DNA from: Terriglobia bacterium
GTDB lineage: Bacteria; Acidobacteriota; Terriglobia; Terriglobales; Acidobacteriaceae
Assembly: GCA_020073645.1 (NCBI GenBank)
Contig: JAIQET010000023.1
Location: 1-56,889, forward strand
Length of the DNA stretch: 56,889 nucleotides
Direction: 5' to 3'
Shown: positions 8,816 to 17,111 of the stretch, one piece after another
How positions within the stretch are numbered: the first letter of the stretch is position 1
How the letters are laid out: each line of letters starts with the position of its first letter
Notes under the pieces: generated by a model
What the model was told of the DNA's origin: nothing
Seen by the model: the letters and a program-made list of their open reading frames with translations, nothing else
Database searches by the model: none
Made by a program: the position numbers and the translations under genes

Positions 8816-9862
8816 CTAACCTTTACCAGTCTCCTGGAGCGTCTTGTCCTTGAAGCGGTTGGCAAGGGGCGGCGAGCGGCGCAGATGTTCGCGGGCGGCA
8901 GCAATGGAAGAGCGCACCTCATCCGGCTTGCGGTCCGTAATGGCAGAGATCTCCTCCACCGAAAAGCCCTCGATGCCGTGCAGGATAAAGGCCTCCCGGT
9001 CGACATGGCGGGCAGCCCCGAGCGCATATTGCACCAGGGAGACCATCTCGTCGGAGGAGGCGATGTCTTCCGGCGTGGCGGTGCGGCGGTCGGCGATTAC
9101 GTTCTCCCCGGTCAAGGTCTCATCCGGCTGGTGGAACTGCAATTCGGCCTCGTCGCTGGCCCGCACATTCGGCCTGCGAGCGGAGTCTTCCAGGTGAACC
9201 GACGAACCCATCTCCTGACTGCGCGCGGTCAGATCGTTCAGCGCCCGCATTGCCTGCCGGTAAAGCCAGGGTTCCAGCGCCAGGCGCTCAGGCTTTTCGC
9301 TGCCATCGCCCAAAGCCCGGACCACGGCCTCATCCACTACCTCTTCTTTGGTGACGGCATCGGGCGGAATCTGCTCCGCGGCCTCGCGGAAGTAGAGCTC
9401 GCGCTCCACAAAGAGTTCCAGGCGGGCCAAGTTGGCGTTCACATAGGAACGGATGTCATCCGAAGAGACCATAGTCGGCTGCACGGCCGCAATAGTCTCC
9501 TCAAACGGGACCTGCGGCTCGGGCCGGACATTGGCCACCCCTCGCCAGCGCGGCCACTTGTGCGTACTGCGCAGCATGTCCTTGTGCTTGTTGATCTGTT
9601 GCAGCAGATCGTCAAAGGCCCCTTTCACCGCTGCGGAAGGCGTGGACGCCGACTGTTCCACCGCCATCTGCCCGGAGGGCAGGCGGAGGTTCAAGGAAAC
9701 GGTGGTACCCTCGCGCGGCGAGTTCTGCTCCACCACACCCTTCAGGTGGACCAGTTCGGGACGGAAGACCTGCAGCCGTTTGCGCAGCTTCTCAATCAGG
9801 TGGTTGATATCTTTATCGAGGCCAGGATTCTTTGGAATCTTGTAGCTGATGTGGACGTTCAT
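8816..9862 (-). CDS. HPF/RaiA-like domain fused to sigma-70-like regions 2 and 4
   Basis: The start at 9862 gives 348 residues beginning MNVHISYKIP; upstream codons in the frame lack family character, and GAGGCG precedes this ATG. Residues 1 to about 105 resemble the ribosome-hibernation/S30AE fold (HISYK start, basic helix LIEKLRKRLQVF, strand VSLNLRLPSGQM, helix AVKGAFDDLLQQINKHK). Residues about 125-215 look like sigma region 2 (VVDEAVVRALGD, LEPWLYRQAMRALNDL). Residues about 285-335 look like region 4 with a helix-turn-helix (REAFILHGIEGFSVEEISAI, then DEVRSSIAAAREHLRR). So a ribosome-binding-type module and an ECF-like transcription module share one chain. Either part may have lost its ancestral activity. 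It leads the operon with baeRF. Confidence 0.72.
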   Translation of the reverse strand: MNVHISYKIPKNPGLDKDINHLIEKLRKRLQVFRPELVHLKGVVEQNSPREGTTVSLNLRLPSGQMAVEQSASTPSAAVKGAFDDLLQQINKHKDMLRSTHKWPRWRGVANVRPEPQVPFEETIAAVQPTMVSSDDIRSYVNANLARLELFVERELYFREAAEQIPPDAVTKEEVVDEAVVRALGDGSEKPERLALEPWLYRQAMRALNDLTARSQEMGSSVHLEDSARRPNVRASDEAELQFHQPDETLTGENVIADRRTATPEDIASSDEMVSLVQYALGAARHVDREAFILHGIEGFSVEEISAITDRKPDEVRSSIAAAREHLRRSPPLANRFKDKTLQETGKG

Positions 9863-10091
9863 GCACGCCTCGGAAACGGGGAGCGGAGCCCGTGAAGCTT
9901 CCTTGCTACAAACTGATTCTACACCCGCCGGGAAAAGGCAAGCACAAATTCCAGGGCACATGGACACATGGGCGAAGGGGGTGTGACGTATGCACTTGCG
10001 GAGCGGGACTAGACGGCTACGGTGATTGAGGTCTCGATCATGTCACGGGGCGATGAAGGGCAGTGCGTTCGAAAGAGGCCTCCCCGGAGTG

Positions 10092-10101
10092 TATGTACAT
10101 A
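10092..10101. promoter_or_regulatory. 10-bp palindrome, candidate BrnA operator
   Basis: TATGTACATA is a perfect palindrome ending 4 bases before the brnTA -35 box. BrnA-type antitoxins repress their own operon by binding near the promoter, so this is a natural operator candidate; the assignment is positional. Confidence 0.4.
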
Positions 10102-10105
10102 TATA

Positions 10106-10135
10106 TTGACAACACGTTTGGGGACGCGCTATGCT
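10106..10135 (+). promoter_or_regulatory. Sigma-70 promoter of brnTA
   Basis: TTGACA (10106-10111), an 18-base spacer and TATGCT (10130-10135). Transcription would start near 10142, about 16 bases before the BrnT start codon. Confidence 0.55.
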
Positions 10136-10157
10136 TGCAATGTGTGCGGCGGCGCCC

Positions 10158-10498
10158 ATGCGCTTTGAATGGGACGAGGACAAGAACCGGCTGAATCTCC
10201 GGAAGCACCAGGTTCGCTTCGCGAGACTGCGGTTCGAGTCTTCGACGATCCCTGTGCTCTGACGCAACGCGACGAAACCGCGCACGAGGAAGAACGTTGG
10301 ATGACCCTCGGAGCTATCGGGCCGGGAGCGATCTTGCTGGTCGTGCACACCTGGCTTGAAAAAAATGGAGAGGAAGTGATCCGCATTATTTCAGCGCGCG
10401 CGGCTGGGGCACGCGAGAGGAGAAGCTATGAGGAGGCTCACCAAGGAGCAAAGGAAAGATATCGCCGTCATCGCGGCGAGGAAGGACGAAGATATTGA
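10158..10498 (+). pseudogene. brnT: BrnT toxin, frameshifted
   Basis: BrnT is a ribonuclease toxin of about 90-100 residues. Its N-terminal part is read from the ATG at 10158 (MRFEWDEDKNRLNLRKHQVR) and ends at a TGA at 10260. The rest is intact in another frame: ETAVRVFDDP, then EEERWMTLGAIGPGAILLVV, HTWLEKNGEEVIRIISARAA and ERRSYEE. The two parts join exactly as KHQVRF-ETAVRVFDDP if the dinucleotide CG within TTCGCGAG (10218-10225) is counted once instead of twice, so a 2-base duplication is the likely lesion. The second part overlaps the start of brnA by 71 bases, longer than the usual few. The break may be real inactivation, a sequencing or assembly error, or recoding. Confidence 0.75.
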
Positions 10499-10751
10499 CT
10501 TCTCTGATATCCCGGAAGTTGTCGATTGGAGCGGCGCCGAGATCGGCAAGTTCTACCGTCCGCCCAAGAAACCGGTGACCATGCGCCTTGACGCGGATAT
10601 TGTTGAGTGGCTCAAGGGGTACGGCAAGGGCTATCAGACCAGGGCAAATTTGCTGTTAAGGCATGCCATGGTGAGTTCCAGAGGGAGAGGCGGTGACGAG
10701 GCGTCCCGGATACAGCGGAGGAGGCGGAGCAGAGCGCATGGTGCCAGCTAA
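10428..10751 (+). CDS. brnA: BrnA antitoxin
   Basis: A 107-residue antitoxin, intact. MRRLTKEQRKDIAVIAARKD followed by DIDFSDIPEV and FYRPPKKPVTMRLDADIVEW is the standard BrnA pattern; KGYGKGYQTRANLLLRHAM is the ribbon-helix-helix DNA-binding and dimer segment. BrnA neutralises BrnT and represses the operon. The tail after residue 80 (SRGRGGDEASRIQRRRRSRA) is basic and longer than in typical BrnA, perhaps read-through after loss of an older stop. AGGAGAAGCT lies before the ATG. The partner toxin is frameshifted, so BrnA may now act only as a small regulator. Confidence 0.85.
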   Translation: MRRLTKEQRKDIAVIAARKDEDIDFSDIPEVVDWSGAEIGKFYRPPKKPVTMRLDADIVEWLKGYGKGYQTRANLLLRHAMVSSRGRGGDEASRIQRRRRSRAHGAS

Positions 10752-10864
10752 GGCAGTACTTGTTGACTTGAGTGTCCGCCGCCTTGAGTGTTCTTGAGAG
10801 GGATCCGTTTCCCTATTCAGATGTCGCGCCCCGCACTTACGAGGACTAACGCGGTGGAAATTGC

Positions 10865-12007
10865 CTACACCGCGACGGTGACCGAGGTCTCGGTGCGGGT
10901 GACGGGTCGGTAAAGCGTATCGCGCTCGACAGGCTCGCGGCCGGCGTCTTTGATCAGGCGGATGAGTTCCTGGCGCCGCATGCCTTGCGGGGTGGTGGCG
11001 CCGGCGTCGTGGTAGATCTTTTCTTCAATGACCGTCCCGTCAATGTCATCCGCTCCAAAGCGGAGCGAGATCTGGGCGATCTTGGGGGTCATCATTTGCC
11101 AGTACGCCTTGATGTGCGGGAAGTTGTCTAGCACCAGGCGGCCGACAGCGATTTGCCGAATGTCCAGCATGCCGGTGGTGGTGGAGAGATGCTGCAAGGG
11201 TGTGTTGGCTGGATGGAAGGCCAGAGGAATATAGGTCTGGAACCCTCCGGTTTCATCCTGCAGGGCGCGTAGCTTGAGCAGGTGGTCCACCCGGTCTTCG
11301 TCGTTCTCCACGTGGCCGTAGAGCATGGTGGCATTCGACTTCAGCCCAAGTTGGTGGGCTGTGCGGGCCGTCTCCAGCCACTGGTCGCCGTCTATCTTGT
11401 GATCGCAGATGATGTGCCGCACACGGTCAGCGAATATCTCGGCGCCGCCGCCGGGGAGCGAATCTACGCCCGAGGCCTTCAACTGCGCCAGAGTCTCACG
11501 AATGGAAAGCTTGGCGCGTTTGGACAGATACGCTACCTCGACCATGGTGAAGGCCTTCAGGTGGACTTGCGGGAAGCGCTGCTTCAAGCCCGAGCACAGG
11601 TCGAGGAAGTACTGGAACGGCAGGTCGGGATGCAGCCCGCCCACGATGTGAAATTCGGTCACCGCATCGGTGTAGCCGGAAGCTGCGGTCTGGAATGCTT
11701 CTTCCAGCGCCATGGTGTATGCGCCAGGGGCGTCCTTCTTCCGCCCGAAGGCGCACAAGCGGCACGCCGCCACGCAAACGTTGGTGGGATTGATGTGGCG
11801 GTTGACGTTGAAGTAGGTCTTGTTGCCGTGGAGGCGCTCACGCACCGAGTTGGCCAGCCAGCCCACGGCGAGAATGTCGCCGCTGCGGTAGAGGGTAAGA
11901 GCATCGTCCGCGTCCAGGCGCTGGCCGGCACGGACCTTGGCGTGAATTGGCTCGAGCCGCGGGTCGTCGGTCTGGGATGGGTGCGCGTTCAGCATTGCTG
12001 TGATCAT
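10865..12007 (-). CDS. mqnE: Aminofutalosine synthase MqnE (radical SAM)
   Basis: A radical-SAM enzyme of 380 residues (376 if ATG at 11995 is used; neither has a strong ribosome site, and longer frames would overlap the upstream TPR gene). The [4Fe-4S] cysteines are in CVAACRLC (about residues 77-84), just after KTYFNVNRHINPTNV. MqnE joins SAM-derived adenosyl to the enolpyruvyl benzoate made by MqnA, giving aminofutalosine, in the futalosine route to menaquinone. HIVGGLHPDLP and GGGAEIF are typical of the MqnE/MqnC/CofH group; overall pattern favours MqnE. It follows the TPR gene by 46 bp, the last gene of a four-gene minus-strand run. Together with the UbiA-like enzyme at 18.8 kb it supports the futalosine pathway in this organism. 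Confidence 0.9.
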   Translation of the reverse strand: MITAMLNAHPSQTDDPRLEPIHAKVRAGQRLDADDALTLYRSGDILAVGWLANSVRERLHGNKTYFNVNRHINPTNVCVAACRLCAFGRKKDAPGAYTMALEEAFQTAASGYTDAVTEFHIVGGLHPDLPFQYFLDLCSGLKQRFPQVHLKAFTMVEVAYLSKRAKLSIRETLAQLKASGVDSLPGGGAEIFADRVRHIICDHKIDGDQWLETARTAHQLGLKSNATMLYGHVENDEDRVDHLLKLRALQDETGGFQTYIPLAFHPANTPLQHLSTTTGMLDIRQIAVGRLVLDNFPHIKAYWQMMTPKIAQISLRFGADDIDGTVIEEKIYHDAGATTPQGMRRQELIRLIKDAGREPVERDTLYRPVTRTETSVTVAV

Positions 12008-12053
12008 ATCGCAGGAAAGTTGTGGCGTCACAGATCGAGCTACCAAGGAATCA

Positions 12054-13004
12054 CTAGACGCCTCCCAATTTCTTTTTCGCCAGCGGGCGGGCAAAGGCGT
12101 TCGTGGGATTATGCGCGTTCGAGGTCAGCACCTTTTGGTAGTACTCCATTGCCTGCGCCTGGTCTCCTGATTTTTCGTACGCCTGTGCGAGCAGGCTCAG
12201 GATGAAAGGGTCGCGCTGGTTGGCTTTCTGCAGGTCTGCGATGGCCGTCTTGTAGTCTCCGCCATAGAAGGCGACGTACCCAGTCAGATAGGGAAAGAAT
12301 ACGGCCTGGTCGGGGTTGTTGGCTTTGTCGAGCGCTGATTTGGCGGCGGCCACGTGCTTCTGGGCTTCTTCGCGCTGGCTACGGCGAGCGGCGATGCGGG
12401 CCTGGGCGTGCTCCCAGCGGAAAGCCCACAGATTCTTTTCAGCGTCGTTCATGTCGGGCTTGCGGAGCGCGGTGTCATAGCCGGTCTTGTACCACTTGAA
12501 GGCGCTGTCGAAGTCGCTTGACTCAAGATCGATGCGGGCGAGTTCGTTAGCGATTTCGGCCGCGCCGGCAAAATCCTGCTTGGCCAGGCGCGCGTCGAAG
12601 ACCTGCTGCTCGTACTTTTCGGCCTCGTCGGCATTGCCTTCGAACGCATACGACATTGCCATCGCCCGCAACGCTTGTGCCTTCGTTTCAGGCGAGGCCA
12701 ACTCAATCGCCCGGTTCAAGTGTTGGCGGGCCTCCTGATACTCCCCCTTCAGGTCCAAGGCTACGCCTGACGCCAGGTGCGCCTCGTACAGATTCGGGGA
12801 CAACTGCAGCGCCTGGCGGTATAGAGCGAGCGCTTCGTCTTGCTTCCCTTCACTATTCAGTTCTTGACCCTGCTTCACCAGGGCCATCGGGTCACTGGTG
12901 TTGCTCTGGGAAGCTGCGCCGGTTACCGATTGTGCTGCCAGCATCGCGCCGGAAAGCAGGCAGGCGACGATGGTCAGACGAGAAATGCTAATCGTGAGAT
13001 CCAT
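12054..13004 (-). CDS. Secreted TPR-repeat protein
   Basis: A 316-residue protein with an N-terminal signal segment (ISRLTIVACLLSGAMLAAQS) and several tetratricopeptide repeats, clearest at about 42-110 (EALALYRQALQLSPNLYEAH, EYQEARQHLNRAIEL) and 225-305 (KTAIADLQKANQRDPF, DQAQAMEYYQKVL). The middle is a helical stretch rich in Glu, Gln and Lys. TPR proteins scaffold other proteins; no enzyme motif is present. It sits 26 bp after lemA and before mqnE on the same strand, probably one transcript. Confidence 0.8.
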   Translation of the reverse strand: MDLTISISRLTIVACLLSGAMLAAQSVTGAASQSNTSDPMALVKQGQELNSEGKQDEALALYRQALQLSPNLYEAHLASGVALDLKGEYQEARQHLNRAIELASPETKAQALRAMAMSYAFEGNADEAEKYEQQVFDARLAKQDFAGAAEIANELARIDLESSDFDSAFKWYKTGYDTALRKPDMNDAEKNLWAFRWEHAQARIAARRSQREEAQKHVAAAKSALDKANNPDQAVFFPYLTGYVAFYGGDYKTAIADLQKANQRDPFILSLLAQAYEKSGDQAQAMEYYQKVLTSNAHNPTNAFARPLAKKKLGGV

Positions 13005-13030
13005 GGGCGCGATTATGGCATATCGCGAGG

Positions 13031-13591
13031 TTACAGTTTGAAGTTTGCCTGCGGGACGGCGCGATCGGATTCCTCGGCCGCGAACATGGCGGCCGGAGAG
13101 AAGCCGAGGGCCCCGGCGAAGAGGTTGCGCGGGAAGCTGGCGACGGCGGTGTTGTACTCGAGCACCGTGTCGTTGTAGTGCTGGCGGGCGAAGGCAATCC
13201 GGTTCTCAGTCGAAGTGAGTTGCTCCTGGAGCAGTTGCATATTTTCCGCCGCGCGCAACGCAGGATAGCGCTCGGCGACCGCGAACAGATTGCCGATTGC
13301 GCCGCCCAGTTGCATCTCGGCGGAAGCCCGAGCGGCAACATTGGCGCCGGCAGAGATTGCCTGAGTTCGGGCTTGAGTGACCGCCTCCAGCGTCTCGCGT
13401 TCGTGAGCGATGTAGCCGCGGGCGGATTCCACCAGGTTGGGCACCAGGTCGTGGCGGCGTTTGAGTTGGACGTCGATGTCGGCCCATCCGCTTTGTACCC
13501 GGTTCCGGCGGACGACCAGCCCGTTGTAGAGCATCCCGACCAGCAGCACTGCGGCAATCGCCACCGCGAGCACGGCGTAAGACAGTTCCAA
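13031..13591 (-). CDS. lemA: LemA family protein
   Basis: A 186-residue LemA protein: one N-terminal membrane helix (LSYAVLAVAIAAVLLVGMLY), then NGLVVRRNRVQSGWADIDVQ and a long coiled-coil (KRRHDLVPNLVESARGYIAH and on), the family signature. The start codon is TTG at 13591, chosen because GGAGGGAAC stands directly before it and the family sequence begins there. LemA proteins are membrane-anchored with a helical domain of unclear role and often neighbour M48-type peptidases; here the M48-like gene lies 24 bp upstream. Confidence 0.92.
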   Translation of the reverse strand: MELSYAVLAVAIAAVLLVGMLYNGLVVRRNRVQSGWADIDVQLKRRHDLVPNLVESARGYIAHERETLEAVTQARTQAISAGANVAARASAEMQLGGAIGNLFAVAERYPALRAAENMQLLQEQLTSTENRIAFARQHYNDTVLEYNTAVASFPRNLFAGALGFSPAAMFAAEESDRAVPQANFKL

Positions 13592-13615
13592 GTTCCCTCC
13601 GAGTTCGCCGGGCGC

Positions 13616-15466
13616 TCACCGGTGCGCCAGCAAACCAAATAATGCGTGGATGGCGAACAACCATAGTGCCAGGAACAAGAGGTTGAGCATTATCATCATC
13701 GCGACTACCACCAGCATCAGTGCGGCCGCGGCCAGCGCGAGCGGCCCCAGGATCAGCACGGCGATGGTGGTCCCAATGATTTTGGTTGCGGACCACTTCT
13801 GCGATGCGCCCCAGTCCACGTGGGCGCCCATGCGCTCCAGGCGCTGCAGCCGCCGTTTCAGGGAAGGATGAAACGAGACGATGCTTTCCGCCTGGAAGCC
13901 AGTCCGTTTCTGGACTCCCTGGCCATGGCGGCTCATGCTTTCCTGCTGGTTCTGCAGGCGGGCAATGGCAGCTGGGTCCCCGCGCAACGCGGCGGTCAGG
14001 TCGGCGGGATCGGGCAGGCTCTGAGCAATCGGGCCGGGAACAAGAGTCGAGATGACGCCGTGAAATGCCGTCATCCTTGCCAGGGCCGTGGCATCTCCGC
14101 CTACTGCAGCTCGCTGGGTGCTGATGAGTTCGGCACAGCAGCGCACGTAGTCTCCCGTAGTGTAGGCAGACTTGGCGGGCCCGACGGGAGCGCTTTCTGC
14201 CCAGGCGCGGGCCACCAGGCGCATCTGTTCTCCCGTGGGTTTGTCTTGACGGACGCTGGTATCCCGGCCGGGGCTGACTACGAACAAGTGCGAAGCCCAT
14301 ATCCCGCCGGGAATCGCGGTCTCGTCCTGGGTCAAATTGCGCAGCGCACCGGCGAGGCCATCCGGGTTGCGCGTGAACTGGACGGCGCTGGCATCGGCCA
14401 GATAGCGGCGCGAGCGCCACAGCAGCGCCATACACGGCCCCAGCAGGGCGGTGAGGAAAAACCACAGGGTGAACTTGATGGCGGCGTTGGTGAAAAAGAT
14501 CGGAAAGAAAACGAAAACCAGCAACTTGTGGATGGGTCCTCGCCGGGTGCCTGAGTCGAAGAAGCGATCAATGTCATCGGATTGCAGATCGAGGTCTCCG
14601 GTCAGCAGGGCGGCGATGCCTTCGGCCTCGGCTGGGGTTCCGCTCGCGCCTCGGCCAAAGGCGTAACGAACGATGCGCCACAACGTCCCGCGGGCATGTG
14701 GTCCGAAGGGAGCGTTGATGAGCGTGCCGAGCAGGCCGCAGGTTTCAAAGACAGTGGTGACGGCGAATGCGATGCCCAAGTCTCCATTGCCCACCGATCC
14801 GATGAGGTGGGCCAGCAAGCCCTGCATTTGGTCGCGGTCCAGGTCGTCCAGCAGGCGGCGGGAAACTACAATGCGAGCATCGGCGGGGGAGTTGCCGATG
14901 GCGGCGGCGTTAGCGCCCGGCGAATCCATCAGCATGACCCGGGGAGCGGGCAGGCCGGCGGCAATGGCCATTTCCTGCACCACGTTGGCGAGTTGGAGTT
15001 CGCGCAGATCGTGCGGATTGGGTTCGCGGGCGTTGAGCGTAGTCAGCGCGCCGCCCACTCCGGCGCGCCGGAACAGGGCCAGAATCGCCATCCATAAGGC
15101 GAGTGCGATCACCATTCCCGGAACCAGCAGCACGCCGAGGCCGATCCCCAGCAGTTGCGGATCGAGGGGCTTGTTGTTGAACAAGTAATCGCCAACGCGG
15201 ACGGCGAGGTAGGCCACCTCTTTCATGGTGTCCCAGAATCCGGGCGGAAGTGGAGTGAAGTAGCTGACCACGTCAGCGGTGATGAGAGTGCCGGCGTAGA
15301 ACAGCGGCGTCAGCACCAGGGTGAGGGGAATGCCCATCGCCAGGGCAGTCAGGACGCAAAGAGCCGTCATCCGCCATGTGGCGTGGCGGTTCTTGCGCTG
15401 CGCGGCGAAAAAACTCTCGCGGTCACGGGGACCGAGGGGCGGCGAAACGCCAGGTTCGGGACTCAC
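13616..15466 (-). CDS. M48-like membrane protein with lost zinc motif
   Basis: A 616-residue membrane protein with the HtpX/M48 layout: two N-terminal membrane segments (about 35-60 and 112-135), a peptidase-like domain, then two further hydrophobic hairpins (about 330-355 and the last 45 residues). The position of the HExxH zinc motif is unmistakable from its flanks (DRDQMQGLLAHLIGSVGNGD) but reads HLIGS: the first His stays while the catalytic Glu and second His are gone. The third-ligand site, normally R-E-x-x-AD, reads RRYLADASA, also without Glu. It is therefore probably an inactive pseudo-peptidase, perhaps a membrane scaffold for LemA encoded 24 bp downstream. The first codon is GTG with no ribosome site; a later start is possible. 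Confidence 0.78.
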   Translation of the reverse strand: MSPEPGVSPPLGPRDRESFFAAQRKNRHATWRMTALCVLTALAMGIPLTLVLTPLFYAGTLITADVVSYFTPLPPGFWDTMKEVAYLAVRVGDYLFNNKPLDPQLLGIGLGVLLVPGMVIALALWMAILALFRRAGVGGALTTLNAREPNPHDLRELQLANVVQEMAIAAGLPAPRVMLMDSPGANAAAIGNSPADARIVVSRRLLDDLDRDQMQGLLAHLIGSVGNGDLGIAFAVTTVFETCGLLGTLINAPFGPHARGTLWRIVRYAFGRGASGTPAEAEGIAALLTGDLDLQSDDIDRFFDSGTRRGPIHKLLVFVFFPIFFTNAAIKFTLWFFLTALLGPCMALLWRSRRYLADASAVQFTRNPDGLAGALRNLTQDETAIPGGIWASHLFVVSPGRDTSVRQDKPTGEQMRLVARAWAESAPVGPAKSAYTTGDYVRCCAELISTQRAAVGGDATALARMTAFHGVISTLVPGPIAQSLPDPADLTAALRGDPAAIARLQNQQESMSRHGQGVQKRTGFQAESIVSFHPSLKRRLQRLERMGAHVDWGASQKWSATKIIGTTIAVLILGPLALAAAALMLVVVAMMIMLNLLFLALWLFAIHALFGLLAHR

Positions 15467-15587
15467 GGGCGAACCAGCTTATGCGGTCGGGGGCGCAGAA
15501 GGCAAGGGCGCTTACGCGGTTCTGTTGAAACTTTGATAGCGTTGGCCTCGTGGCGGTTGTCCGGAGGCAATCCCCGACTTCACCGTG

Positions 15588-15609
15588 GCCGGCGGGACGC
15601 CGGCGCTAC
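15588..15609. repeat. REP-like GC hairpin
   Basis: Perfect 7-bp stem GCCGGCG (15588-15594), loop GGA, CGCCGGC (15598-15604), followed by GCTACGG. Near copies occur at 20904-20927 and 21860-21880. Confidence 0.65.
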
Positions 15610-15644
15610 GGCTGTGGGTTCAATGTTATCTTTGTGCAGTATTC

Positions 15645-17111
15645 ATGGACATTCTCAAACAGCTTTTCGAACAGCATTTCCACGCGCCGGTCGAGCGGGT
15701 GCAGGCGCTGCAGGGCCAGCTCGGTGGTTCGGGGCGGAATATTCTCCGGCTGGCCGGCGAAAAGCTCAGCGCGATTGGTGTTTTGTACGACGTGCGCGAA
15801 GAGAACTTGGCGTTCCTGGAATTTTCCCGGCATTTTCGCCGACATGGTCTGCCGGTGCCGGAGATCTATGCGGAAGATTTGAGCCACGGTGCTTATCTGG
15901 AAGAAGACCTGGGGGATACGACCCTTTTTGAGTTTCTCTCAAGAAATCGTGCCGGAGATAAGATTGCGCACGAGGCGGCGGAAGCCTATCGGAAAGTGGT
16001 GGAAGTGCTGCCCCGCTTTCAGGTCGAAGCCGGCCGCGATTTGAATTACAAGGTGTGCTATCCGCGAGGCAGCTTCGATCGCCAGTCCATTGCCTGGGAT
16101 TTGAACTATTTCAAGTATTACTTTCTCCGGCTGGCCGGTGTGCCCTTCAATGAACAGGCGCTGGAACAAGACTTTGGCCGGTTGACCAAGTTCCTGTTGA
16201 ACGCCAGCCGTGATTATTTTCTTTATCGGGATTTCCAGTCACGCAACGTCATGTTACGCGACGGGCAGCCATTTTTCGTGGACTATCAAGGCGGCCGCAA
16301 GGGCGCTCTGCAATACGACATCGCTTCCCTTTTGTACGATGCCAAAGCCGATCTGCCGCCGGCGTTGCGTCAGCAATTGCTCGATCACTATCTCGACAAC
16401 CTTGCCGGGTTCGTCGAAGGTGGGCGCGAAGCGTTCATGCAGCACTACTACGCGTATGTTTACGTGCGCATCATGCAGGCGATGGGGGCGTATGGCTTTC
16501 GCGGCTTTTATGAGCGCAAGCCTCATTTCCTGCAAAGCGTGCCGTACGCGCTGAACAACTTACGCTGGCTGCTGGCCAATGTCGAGTTGCCGATCGCGCT
16601 GCCGTCGCTGATGAGCGCCTTCAGGAGCATGGTGGACTCGGAGAGGTTGCAGGGGCTGAGTTCAGAAATGGTGGTTCGGGAGAAAACGCGGGATCTGGCT
16701 TCTGAGGCCGAGAAGTTGACAGTGCGGGTGTTCAGTTTTTCATTTCATCAAGGACTGCCCAAAGACGAGAGCGGACATGGCGGCGGATTCCTTTTTGATG
16801 CGCGCAGCCTTCCAAATCCCGGGCGGGAAGAGCGGTTCAAAGCTTTCACGGGAAAGGACGAGCCGGTCATCGCCTATCTCAATCAGCAAGAGAGCGTGGG
16901 CCAGTTTCTCGCCAGCGTCCGGTCGCTGGTGGATGCCAGCGTGAGCAACTATCAAAGTCGCGGCTTCAGAAATTTGATGGTGTCTTTCGGCTGCACCGGC
17001 GGTCAGCACCGCTCGGTGTATCTGGCGGAGCAATTGGCGAAACATCTGCGCGACCGGAACGGGGTGGAGGTGGTGGTGCGGCATCTGGAGCTGGAGAAGA
17101 TGGGTAAATGA
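15645..17111 (+). CDS. AmgK-like sugar kinase fused to RapZ C-terminal domain
   Basis: The ATG at 15645 gives 488 residues. Residues 1 to about 335 are an aminoglycoside-phosphotransferase-fold kinase: catalytic loop YRDFQSRNVM (near 193) and metal loop VDYQGGRKGALQYDIAS (near 211), the signature of AmgK, which phosphorylates MurNAc/GlcNAc at the anomeric carbon. Residues about 358-485 match the C-terminal domain of RapZ (VFSFSFHQGLPKDESGHGGG, DARSLPNPG, then FGCTGGQHRSV near 447), which in Escherichia coli binds glucosamine-6-phosphate. Only the RapZ sensor half is present, not its Walker-type N-terminal half. The stop overlaps the ATG of the MurU-like gene (ATGA), so the two are translationally coupled and form a cell-wall amino-sugar recycling module. 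Domain order and motifs are seen; the regulatory role is inferred. Confidence 0.83.
   Translation: MDILKQLFEQHFHAPVERVQALQGQLGGSGRNILRLAGEKLSAIGVLYDVREENLAFLEFSRHFRRHGLPVPEIYAEDLSHGAYLEEDLGDTTLFEFLSRNRAGDKIAHEAAEAYRKVVEVLPRFQVEAGRDLNYKVCYPRGSFDRQSIAWDLNYFKYYFLRLAGVPFNEQALEQDFGRLTKFLLNASRDYFLYRDFQSRNVMLRDGQPFFVDYQGGRKGALQYDIASLLYDAKADLPPALRQQLLDHYLDNLAGFVEGGREAFMQHYYAYVYVRIMQAMGAYGFRGFYERKPHFLQSVPYALNNLRWLLANVELPIALPSLMSAFRSMVDSERLQGLSSEMVVREKTRDLASEAEKLTVRVFSFSFHQGLPKDESGHGGGFLFDARSLPNPGREERFKAFTGKDEPVIAYLNQQESVGQFLASVRSLVDASVSNYQSRGFRNLMVSFGCTGGQHRSVYLAEQLAKHLRDRNGVEVVVRHLELEKMGK

Noticed and set aside
8885..9895. 336-codon plus-strand frame opposite the HPF-sigma gene
   Set aside because: The minus strand has recognisable domains and a good start; the plus frame is low-complexity shadow sequence.
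11282..12205. 307-codon frame opposite mqnE
   Set aside because: Antisense to conserved radical-SAM coding sequence; no motif.
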